A program made the position numbers and the translations under genes. Under the pieces are notes generated by a model. The model made no database searches. It saw only the letters and a program-made list of their open reading frames with translations, and was not told the origin of the DNA. Below, in pieces: positions 1 to 5,044 of a DNA stretch of 5,044 bases; within the stretch, counting starts at the first letter, position 1, and each line of letters starts with the position of its first letter. The DNA is from Actinomycetota bacterium (GTDB lineage: Bacteria; Actinomycetota; Thermoleophilia; Miltoncostaeales; Miltoncostaeaceae). The stretch covers positions 1 through 5,044 of the forward strand of contig SXZC01000032.1 of NCBI GenBank assembly GCA_005788075.1, read 5' to 3'.

Positions 1-1514
1 AGGTGGCCATGCGTGCGGCGTTCAAGGCCGCTGCGGGGGGCAAGCAGGTGCTCGTGCTCGTGCCCACCACGCTGCTCGCGCAGCAGCACCTGGCGACGTT
101 CCGGGAGCGGTTCGGCGACCTCCCGGTGAGCGTGGACATGGTGAACCGCTTCCGCAGCAGCGCGGAGGTGAAGGAGGTGCTCGGCCGCTATCGCGACGGC
201 GACATCGACGTGCTCATCGGCACGCATCGCCTGCTCTCGATGGACGTGCAGCCCAAGGACCTGGGCCTTGTCATCGTGGATGAGGAGCAGCGCTTCGGCG
301 TGTCGCAGAAGGAGGCCCTGCGGCAGCTGCGCCTCAAGGTCGACGTCCTCGCCATGAGCGCCACGCCGATCCCCCGCACGCTGCAGATGTCGATGTCCGG
401 CCTGCGCGACATCTCCGTGATCGAGACCCCTCCCGCGGGTCGGCGCCCAATCGCCACCCACGTGGGCGAGTTCGATGAGCAGGTGATCATCCAGGCGCTT
501 ACCCGCGAGAAGGAGCGCGGCGGGCAGTCGTTCTACCTGCACAACCGCGTGGAGACCATCGAGGAGGCCGCCGACCGCGTGCGCCAGATGGTCCCGGGGC
601 TTGAGGTGGTGGTGGCCCACGGCCAGATGAACGAGTCGGCGCTCGAGGACGTCATGCTGGCGTTCGTGCGCGGCGAGGGCGACGTGCTCGTGGCCACCAG
701 CATCATCGAGTCAGGGATCGACATCCCGCGCGCCAACACCCTCGTGGTGGAGAGGGCGGACGCCCTGGGCCTGAGCCAGCTGCACCAGATCCGCGGCCGG
801 GTGGGCCGCTCCGACGTGACGGCCCACGCCTACCTCTTCTACCCCGACCCTCGAAGCATCACCCGCGACGCCGCCGCGCGCCTGCGCGCCGTCGCCGACT
901 ACACCGACCTCGGCAGCGGCCTGCGCATCGCGATGCGCGACCTGGCGATCCGCGGTGCCGGCAACCTGCTGGGCGACGAGCAGAGCGGTCACGTGGCCGC
1001 CGTGGGCTTCGAGATGTACGTGGAGATGCTGCAGGAGGCCATCGCCGAGGGCAGGGGGGAGGCGCCCGAGGAGGAGGTGCGCGTGGAGATCCCGGTGTCC
1101 GCGTACATCCCGGCCGACTACGTGCCGTTCGAGGCCGCGAAGATCGACCTGCACCGGCGCATCGCCCTGGCGCCCGATGGCGAGGCGCTCGCGCGCGTGG
1201 CATCCGAGGTGGCGGACCGCTTCGGCGAGCCGCCGCCGCCGGTCGAGGCCCTGTTCGAGGTGCAGCGGCTGCGCATCCTGCTTCGGCAGGCCGGGGCCCG
1301 GCAGGCCTCCGCACGCTCCGGGCGCATCGTCATCGGCCCTGTGCCGCTCGACTCGGCGGCCATGCGCGCGCTGCGCGACGGCGTGGACGGCGCGCTCTAC
1401 TCCACTGCCGACAGCCTCATCAGCGTTCCCGCGCCCGCCGCGCCGGCCGAGCGCATCGCGGCCGCCATCGCCGCCCTCGAGGCCGTGGCGCAGCCCGCCG
1501 TGCAGGCCGCATGA
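1..1514 (+). CDS. mfd: Transcription-repair coupling factor Mfd, C-terminal part (5' end outside window)
   Basis: Mfd is a cytoplasmic ATP-driven translocase that removes RNA polymerase stalled at DNA lesions and recruits UvrA for nucleotide excision repair. The first full codon is at base 3. The GTG there is the internal valine of the family string VAMRAAFKA, not a start, so the N-terminal UvrB-like and polymerase-binding domains and Walker A lie upstream. Counting from base 3, visible superfamily 2 helicase motifs are Ia (PTT, 21-23), the DEEQ box (93-96), SATPIPRTL (119-127), ATSIIESGIDIP (231-242) and QIRGRVGRS (262-270). The TRG translocation motif follows (about 285-340, with RGAGNLLG and EQSGH). 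The C-terminal D7 domain starts near 357 with the typical VSAYIPADYVP, and the protein ends in an alanine-rich tail. No frameshift or lost motif is seen. RecG shares the helicase core, but the TRG and D7 regions fit Mfd. Very sure. Confidence 0.97.
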   Translation, partial: VAMRAAFKAAAGGKQVLVLVPTTLLAQQHLATFRERFGDLPVSVDMVNRFRSSAEVKEVLGRYRDGDIDVLIGTHRLLSMDVQPKDLGLVIVDEEQRFGVSQKEALRQLRLKVDVLAMSATPIPRTLQMSMSGLRDISVIETPPAGRRPIATHVGEFDEQVIIQALTREKERGGQSFYLHNRVETIEEAADRVRQMVPGLEVVVAHGQMNESALEDVMLAFVRGEGDVLVATSIIESGIDIPRANTLVVERADALGLSQLHQIRGRVGRSDVTAHAYLFYPDPRSITRDAAARLRAVADYTDLGSGLRIAMRDLAIRGAGNLLGDEQSGHVAAVGFEMYVEMLQEAIAEGRGEAPEEEVRVEIPVSAYIPADYVPFEAAKIDLHRRIALAPDGEALARVASEVADRFGEPPPPVEALFEVQRLRILLRQAGARQASARSGRIVIGPVPLDSAAMRALRDGVDGALYSTADSLISVPAPAAPAERIAAAIAALEAVAQPAVQAA

Positions 1515-2095
1515 GCTACCTGATCCTGTTCGCCATCGCGGCGGGCTTCGCGATGATCCCGCTGCCGATCTTCCCGTCGTGGGTGGTCGTGGCCTACATG
1601 GTCGTGGAGTTCGACCTGCGCCTGTGGCTGGCGATCCTCATCGGCGCGCTCGGCACCATGGTGGGGCGGGTCATCCTCGTGGCGGTCTCGCGCGTTGCCG
1701 GCCATCGCATGCTGGGCCGCTGGTCACAGGCCAACCTGGAGTACCTGCACGGCAAGCTCGAGAACGCCGCCGGGGACGTCGGCATCGCGGTGCTGCTCGG
1801 GGCGTCGCCACCACCGGCAGGCGTGCTGTTCGTGCTCGCGGGCCTCATGCGGGTGCAGCTCTGGCTCGTGGCGGTGTCGGTGTTCATCGGGCGCACCATC
1901 GGCTACTGGATCAGCGTGGGCGGCACGAGCCTGGCGGCCGAGGCCCTGGCGTCGCAGCTGCGCGACGTGGTGGGCCCGTGGTCGGTCATCCTCGCCGTCG
2001 TGATCGTGGTGGGCGTGCTCGCCCTGGCGATCCATATCGACTACCGCGCGTTGATCGAGGACCGGAAGTTCCGGCTTCATCGCGGACGCCGCTAG
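1511..2095 (+). CDS. Small multi-pass membrane protein, DedA/VTT-like
   Basis: The product has 194 residues and is mostly hydrophobic. Likely membrane segments are about 3-21, 38-60, 90-111, 117-135 and 157-176, and the C-terminal tail is basic (RKFRLHRGRR). Residues 17-24 are proline-rich (PLPIFPSW), and glycine-spaced helices include GALGTMVGR and FIGRTIGYW. Together with the stretch PPPAGVLFVLAGL (100-112), this recalls DedA/VTT or YqaA-type membrane proteins, some of which act in lipid scrambling or membrane homeostasis. The canonical DedA G-R-F-x-P-G-x-R string is not present (the equivalent place reads GASPPPAG), so the family call is tentative and no substrate can be named. The ATG overlaps the mfd stop as ATGA, with no clear Shine-Dalgarno, so it is probably translated by coupling to mfd. 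It could instead belong to another small export-type membrane family. Confidence 0.85.
   Translation: MSYLILFAIAAGFAMIPLPIFPSWVVVAYMVVEFDLRLWLAILIGALGTMVGRVILVAVSRVAGHRMLGRWSQANLEYLHGKLENAAGDVGIAVLLGASPPPAGVLFVLAGLMRVQLWLVAVSVFIGRTIGYWISVGGTSLAAEALASQLRDVVGPWSVILAVVIVVGVLALAIHIDYRALIEDRKFRLHRGRR
2062..2074. repeat. Perfect 13-bp inverted repeat near the end of the membrane-protein gene
   Basis: CCGGAA, a single G, then TTCCGG form a perfect 6+6 palindrome. It lies inside codons for the basic tail of the membrane protein and about 33 bases before the GTG of the isomerase lipoprotein, just upstream of the candidate -10 at 2093. It could be an operator half-site pair or a small RNA hairpin, but a one-base loop is unfavourable for RNA. 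In GC-rich coding DNA such short palindromes also arise by chance. Confidence 0.25.
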
Positions 2096-2098
2096 AGT
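2093..2098 (+). promoter_or_regulatory. Candidate -10 element (TAGAGT) for a leaderless isomerase transcript
   Basis: TAGAGT matches the actinobacterial TANNNT -10 pattern, and 8 bases separate it from the GTG at 2107, the spacing expected when transcription begins at the start codon. Its first three bases are the stop codon of the membrane-protein gene. No good Shine-Dalgarno precedes the GTG, which agrees with leaderless initiation. At -35 spacing only a weak TTCCGG (2069-2074) is present. This is inferred from position and motif only. Confidence 0.35.
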
Positions 2099-2106
2099 CC
2101 CCCGCC

Positions 2107-3105
2107 GTGTCCCGACCCACCCGCATCGCCATCGCCGCCCTCGCCGCCGCGTCCCTCTCCATCGTCGCCCTCGCCGGGTGCGGCGGCTCGTCGCTCCCCA
2201 GCGGCGTCGTGGCCCAGGTCGACGGCCAGGACATCACGCAGGCCGAGCTCGACCAGGCGATCAACCAGCAGAAGCAGGCCACCGAGCAGCAGGGGCAGAC
2301 CTTCCCCGAGGCCGGCAGCGAGGAGTACACGGCGCTGCAGCGCCAGGCGCTCGACGGCATGGTGTTCCAGCGCATCGTGCTGCTCGAGGCGAAGGAGTGC
2401 GGCAAGCCCTGCCTGGCCACGCCCGCGCAGCTCTCGCGCGAGCGCCAGAAGATCATCAAGCAGAACTTCAGCGGCGACCCGGCCAAGTTCACGGAGTTCC
2501 TGAAGGAGCAGAAGCTCACCGACGCCGACGTGAACCGCATCCTGCGCGTCAGCATCGAGGAGCCCCGGGTGACGGCCCGCGTGACCAAGGGCATCGCGGT
2601 CACCCCGGCCGAGGCCCTCAAGTACTGCAAGGCCAACCCGCAGGAGTTCAAGCAGCAGGCCACGCGCGAGGCGTCGCACATCCTGGTGAAGACCAAGGAG
2701 GAGGCCGATCGCATCCGCGCCATGGCCAGCACCTCGAACTTCGCCGACCTCGCCGGCCAGTACTCCACCGATCCGGGCTCGAAGGGCCAGGGCGGGAGCC
2801 TCGGCGCCATCCAGAAGGGCGCGCTCGTGCCCGAGTTCGAGAAGGTGGCCTTCGCCCTCGGCGACGGCGAGATCTCCGAGCCCGTGAAGACCCAGTTCGG
2901 GTGGCACATCATCACGGTGAAGGTGAGCCCCGCGCGGGACATCCCCTGCGACGAGGCCCAGGCGGGCATCATCCGCGACCAGACGGCCATCAAGAAGAAC
3001 GAGGCCATCCAGAAGTGGCGCGAGAAGGTCACGAAGAAGTGGGAGTCCAAGACCCTCTACGCCGACTCGTCGCTGGAGCCCAGCACCGACACCACCGCCG
3101 GGTAG
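2107..3105 (+). CDS. SurA/PrsA-like parvulin peptidyl-prolyl isomerase lipoprotein
   Basis: This 332-residue protein probably helps fold exported proteins on the outer face of the cytoplasmic membrane. Starting at GTG 2107 gives a lipoprotein signal: basic SRPTR, a hydrophobic stretch (7-22) and lipobox LAGC with lipid-bearing C25. No other in-frame start gives this, and earlier ones would run through the membrane gene. Residues about 34-180 are a helical SurA_N-type chaperone region beginning VVAQVDGQDITQAEL. Residues about 187-275 are the rotamase domain, with SHILV (H191), YSTDPGSKGQGGSLG, LVPEFEKVAFAL, GEISEPV and FGWHIITV (H267), so it looks catalytically intact. After it comes a lysine-rich helix and a short polar end. 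Four further cysteines (98, 102, 174, 281) are unusual for this family. The gap to the upstream gene is 11 bases. Family assignment is firm; the client proteins are unknown. Confidence 0.93.
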   Translation: MSRPTRIAIAALAAASLSIVALAGCGGSSLPSGVVAQVDGQDITQAELDQAINQQKQATEQQGQTFPEAGSEEYTALQRQALDGMVFQRIVLLEAKECGKPCLATPAQLSRERQKIIKQNFSGDPAKFTEFLKEQKLTDADVNRILRVSIEEPRVTARVTKGIAVTPAEALKYCKANPQEFKQQATREASHILVKTKEEADRIRAMASTSNFADLAGQYSTDPGSKGQGGSLGAIQKGALVPEFEKVAFALGDGEISEPVKTQFGWHIITVKVSPARDIPCDEAQAGIIRDQTAIKKNEAIQKWREKVTKKWESKTLYADSSLEPSTDTTAG

Positions 3106-3112
3106 CGATCCG

Positions 3113-4126
3113 GTGATCAGGATCATCGCCCTCGGGCCGGGTGATCCCGATGCCGTGCCGGCCGCGGCCCTGGCCGCCATCGACATGGCCGACCCCGCGG
3201 TGATCGTGGGTCCTCCGCTCGACGACGCCCTGCGCGAGGCGACGGGGGTCGAGCCCGCTCCCATGCCCGACCCGCTGCCCGACGGGGCGGTGGTGGTGGC
3301 CACCGACGCCGATGCCCACGCACTCGCCGCAGCGCTGCCGGGCGCGGACACCCTCCCGGCCCGCGACGCCCTTCGCGCCCGGGCCATCGGCCAGCGCGTG
3401 GCCGAGCTGGCGGTGGTGGCCTCGCGGCTGCGCGCCGACTGCCCGTGGGACCGCGTGCAGACCGCCGAGACCATCGTGCCGCACACGGTGGAGGAGGCCT
3501 TCGAGGTGGCCGAGGCCGTGGCCGAGGGCGACCCGGACCACCAGGCCGATGAGCTCGGCGACCTGCTGTTCCAGTCGGTGTTCCTCTCGGCCCTGCTCGA
3601 GGAGGACGGCCACGCCGACCTCGCAACCGTGGCCCGTGGCCAGGCCGACAAGCTCATCAGCCGCCACCCCCATGTGTACGGCGACCAGGCTGCCGCGGAT
3701 GCCGGCGCCGTGGTGGACATCTGGGAGCAGCGCAAGCGCGCCGAGCGCCCCGATGAGGGCATCTTCCACGAGCTGCCACCCGGCCTCCCCGCGCTCGCCT
3801 ATGCGGCCAAGGCGCAGAAGCGCGCCGCGAGCGCGGGCTTCGCGTTCCCCGACGTGCAGGCGGCGCTCGCCAAGCTCGACGAGGAGGTGGGGGAGGTGCA
3901 CGCGGACCCCGGCCAGCACGAGGTGGGGGACGTCATCTTCGCCGCGGTGGCGGTGGCGCGCGCCGCGGGGGTGGACCCCGAGATCGCCGTGCGGGCGGCG
4001 GCGGCACGCTTTCGCGAGCGCGTGGAGGGCGCCGCGGCCATGGCGGCCGAGGCGGGCGAGGACTTCGAGTCGCTCCCGCCCGACGCGCAGCTCGCGTGGT
4101 ACGAAAGGTTCCGCGCGCGCCCGTAG
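3113..4126 (+). CDS. mazG: Nucleoside triphosphate pyrophosphohydrolase MazG
   Basis: MazG hydrolyses (d)NTPs to NMP and pyrophosphate in the cytoplasm, cleaning the nucleotide pool and, in E. coli, influencing ppGpp stress signalling. The product has 337 residues. The first MazG domain begins near residue 94 with CPWDRVQT (110-117) and has the metal-binding EEAFE (127-131) and ELGD (147-150). The second has DEEVGE (256-261) and EVGD (270-273), then the usual ARFRERVE helix, so both EExxE...ExxD sets appear intact. Residues 1-90 begin IIALGPGDP, like the first strand and loop of tetrapyrrole (uroporphyrin/corrin) methylases fused to MazG in YabN-type proteins, but the region is too short to be an active methylase. 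The GTG start keeps this strand and lies 7 bases after the isomerase stop; ATG 3185 would delete it. There is no clear Shine-Dalgarno. Very likely in the same operon as its upstream neighbours. Confidence 0.95.
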   Translation: MIRIIALGPGDPDAVPAAALAAIDMADPAVIVGPPLDDALREATGVEPAPMPDPLPDGAVVVATDADAHALAAALPGADTLPARDALRARAIGQRVAELAVVASRLRADCPWDRVQTAETIVPHTVEEAFEVAEAVAEGDPDHQADELGDLLFQSVFLSALLEEDGHADLATVARGQADKLISRHPHVYGDQAAADAGAVVDIWEQRKRAERPDEGIFHELPPGLPALAYAAKAQKRAASAGFAFPDVQAALAKLDEEVGEVHADPGQHEVGDVIFAAVAVARAAGVDPEIAVRAAAARFRERVEGAAAMAAEAGEDFESLPPDAQLAWYERFRARP

Positions 4127-4129
4127 TAT
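4124..4129 (+). promoter_or_regulatory. Candidate -10 element (TAGTAT) for eno
   Basis: TAGTAT fits TANNNT and is one of the few AT-containing hexamers in this junction. It begins with the TAG stop of mazG. Transcription would start near 4136, leaving an untranslated leader of about 27 bases that includes the ribosome binding site. No recognisable -35 is seen 16-18 bases upstream. A separate promoter for a highly expressed glycolytic gene at the end of an operon would make sense, but this is inference. Confidence 0.4.
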
Positions 4130-4148
4130 CGGGGGGTATCCCAACCCG
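4130..4148 (+). other. Small GC hairpin in the mazG-eno gap
   Basis: CGGGGGG, a TAT loop, then CCC-AA-CCCG can pair as a seven-base-pair stem with a two-base AA bulge. It sits between the mazG stop and the eno ribosome binding site. No T run follows, so it is not a classical intrinsic terminator. It might protect or process a read-through message, or moderate eno translation. A transcript starting near 4136 would contain only part of it. Confidence 0.3.
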
Positions 4149-4152
4149 ACCC

Positions 4153-4158
4153 GAAAGG
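4153..4158 (+). promoter_or_regulatory. Ribosome binding site of eno (GAAAGG)
   Basis: GAAAGG ends 4 bases before the ATG at 4163, a slightly short but workable spacing. It is the clearest Shine-Dalgarno-like sequence in the window; the other internal starts rely on overlap or have none. It supports ATG 4163 as the enolase start. Confidence 0.55.
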
Positions 4159-4162
4159 TCCC

Positions 4163-5044
4163 ATGGCCGAGATAACGCGCGTCCACGCCCGGCAGATCCT
4201 CGATTCGCGCGGGCAGCCCACCGTCGAGGTGGAGGTGGAGCTCACGAGCGGCGCGTGGGGACGCGCGGCGGTGCCATCGGGCGCCAGCACCGGCATGCAC
4301 GAGGCCGTGGAGCTCCGTGACGGCGAGCCCTCGGCATATGCGGGCAAGGGCGTGCTGAAGGCCGTGGCCAACGTGGAGGACGAGCTGTTCGGCGCGCTCG
4401 TGGGCCTCGACGCCGCCGACCAGAGCACGATCGACCGCACCATGACGTCCCTCGACGGCACGCCCAACAAGGGGCGCCTCGGGGCGAACGCGATCCTCGG
4501 TTGCTCGCTGGCCGTGGCGCAGGCCGCCGCCAATGATGCGGGGCTGCCGCTGTACCGCTACATCGGCGGAGCGCAGGCGCACCGCATGCCCGTGCCGCTC
4601 ATGAACATCCTCAACGGGGGCGCGCACGCCGACAACTCCGTCGACTTCCAGGAGTTCATGATCGCCCCCGTGGGCGCGCGCACCTTCGCCGAGGGCCTGC
4701 GGATGGGGTCCGAGGTGTACGCGGCGCTCAAGGGCGTGCTGCGCGACCGCGGGCTCACCACCGGCGTCGGCGACGAGGGCGGGTTCGCCCCCGACCTCCC
4801 GAGCAACCGCGCCGCGCTCGACGTGGTGATGGAGGCCATCGCGGCCGCCGGCTACCGCCCGGGCGATGACGTGGCCATCGCGCTCGACCCCGCCACCACC
4901 GAGCTCTACCGCGACGGCGCATACCACCTCGAGGGAGAGGGCCGCGTGCTGTCGTCGGACGAGATGGCCGCGCACTGGGCCGAGCTCTGCGACGCCTTCC
5001 CGATCGTGTCGATCGAGGACGGCATGGCGGAGGACGACTGGGAG
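4163..5044 (+). CDS. eno: Enolase (phosphopyruvate hydratase), N-terminal 294 residues, 3' end outside window
   Basis: Enolase interconverts 2-phosphoglycerate and phosphoenolpyruvate in glycolysis and gluconeogenesis in the cytoplasm. Bacterial enolases have about 430 residues, so roughly the last third is missing because the window ends, not because the gene is broken. The start MAEITRVHARQILDSRG is typical. Visible signatures are the catalytic loop PSGASTG (38-44), LGANAILGCSLA (107-116), NILNGGAHADN (148-158, H155), DFQEFM (161-166, E164), the GVGDEGGFAP block with E205, magnesium ligand D242 in ALDPATTE, and SIEDGMAEDDW with ligand E285. The third magnesium aspartate and catalytic lysines lie beyond the edge. 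Small departures from consensus are Q18 where RGNPT usually has N, and M45 after the catalytic loop. Its own ribosome binding site and 36-base leader suggest expression partly independent of mazG. Confidence 0.98.
   Translation, partial: MAEITRVHARQILDSRGQPTVEVEVELTSGAWGRAAVPSGASTGMHEAVELRDGEPSAYAGKGVLKAVANVEDELFGALVGLDAADQSTIDRTMTSLDGTPNKGRLGANAILGCSLAVAQAAANDAGLPLYRYIGGAQAHRMPVPLMNILNGGAHADNSVDFQEFMIAPVGARTFAEGLRMGSEVYAALKGVLRDRGLTTGVGDEGGFAPDLPSNRAALDVVMEAIAAAGYRPGDDVAIALDPATTELYRDGAYHLEGEGRVLSSDEMAAHWAELCDAFPIVSIEDGMAEDDWE

Larger units (their letters stand above)
4102..4162 (+). repeat. Near-perfect 11-bp direct repeat flanking the mazG-eno junction
   Basis: CGAAAGGTTCC at 4102-4112 recurs as CGAAAGGTCCC at 4152-4162, with 10 of 11 bases identical and starts 50 bases apart. 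The first copy is in the last codons of mazG and the second carries the eno ribosome binding site. The candidate eno -10 lies between them. It may be a binding-site pair or simply coincidence, since the second copy contains the purine run needed for ribosome binding. Confidence 0.25.

Noticed and set aside
3..5. GTG at the left edge as the start of a 503-residue protein
   Set aside because: It is the internal valine of the Mfd string VAMRAAFKA; reading begins inside the helicase core, so the gene is cut by the window.
955..2106. Upstream part of the long + strand frame that runs into the isomerase gene
   Set aside because: The translation is arginine-, proline- and alanine-rich noise overlapping mfd and the membrane gene; the real protein begins at GTG 2107 with a signal peptide.
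1986..3050. 354-codon open frame on the - strand
   Set aside because: It is antisense to the isomerase gene; the serine- and arginine-rich product has no family features.
2178..3116. 312-codon + strand frame inside the isomerase gene
   Set aside because: It is an out-of-frame reading of that gene, rich in arginine, glycine and histidine; the overlapping frame has the complete lipoprotein and rotamase signatures.
2092..3762. 556-codon open frame on the - strand
   Set aside because: It is antisense to the isomerase gene and mazG, with serine/alanine then leucine/glycine-rich low-complexity translation and no recognisable domain.
4130..4148. Hairpin after mazG as an intrinsic terminator
   Set aside because: No T run follows the stem, and the ribosome binding site of eno comes directly after it.
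3029..4975. 648-codon open frame on the - strand
   Set aside because: It lies opposite mazG and eno, has histidine-, glycine- and arginine-rich composition with no motif, and is the usual antisense shadow of GC-rich genes.
1..5044. Mobile element, phage, defence, toxin-antitoxin or CRISPR system
   Set aside because: All coding capacity is taken by uniformly GC-rich housekeeping-type genes on one strand, with no transposase, integrase, terminal repeats or spaced repeats. MazG here is the cellular enzyme and has no MazE/MazF partner nearby.

Overview
This is a compact, GC-rich (roughly 70% by eye, third codon positions almost all G or C) stretch with five genes, all on the + strand. The layout, GTG starts, a lipoprotein signal and the gene order point to an actinobacterial (Actinomycetota) chromosome. 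The order mfd, exported lipoprotein, mazG, eno resembles the mfd-mazG-lpqU-eno neighbourhood of Mycobacterium tuberculosis, recalled from general knowledge. A deep-branching class such as Thermoleophilia is a guess that the sequence alone cannot settle.

Region by region: bases 1-1514 hold the C-terminal 503 residues of the transcription-repair coupling factor Mfd, cut by the left edge. Bases 1511-2095 hold a small multi-pass membrane protein resembling the DedA/VTT class, whose start codon overlaps the mfd stop by 4 bases. Bases 2107-3105 hold a SurA/PrsA-like peptidyl-prolyl isomerase lipoprotein starting at GTG. Bases 3113-4126 hold MazG, a nucleoside triphosphate pyrophosphohydrolase with two MazG domains and a short N-terminal region that looks like a remnant of a tetrapyrrole-methylase domain. 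Bases 4163-5044 hold the first 294 residues of enolase, cut by the right edge. The junctions are a 4-base overlap and gaps of 7 to 36 bases, so there is no sizeable non-coding stretch.

The tight packing suggests co-transcription. The genes do not form one pathway: they cover DNA repair coupled to transcription, an uncharacterised membrane function, folding of exported proteins, nucleotide-pool cleaning and glycolysis. Two TANNNT hexamers, each beginning at the TAG stop of the preceding gene, could be internal -10 elements for the isomerase gene (as a leaderless message) and for eno.

I see no RNA gene, mobile element, CRISPR array or phage gene. This is a housekeeping region, and I found no convincing undescribed system. 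The items most worth a second look are the MazG N-terminal remnant, the extra cysteines of the isomerase lipoprotein, the membrane gene coupled to mfd, and the candidate stop-overlapping promoters.
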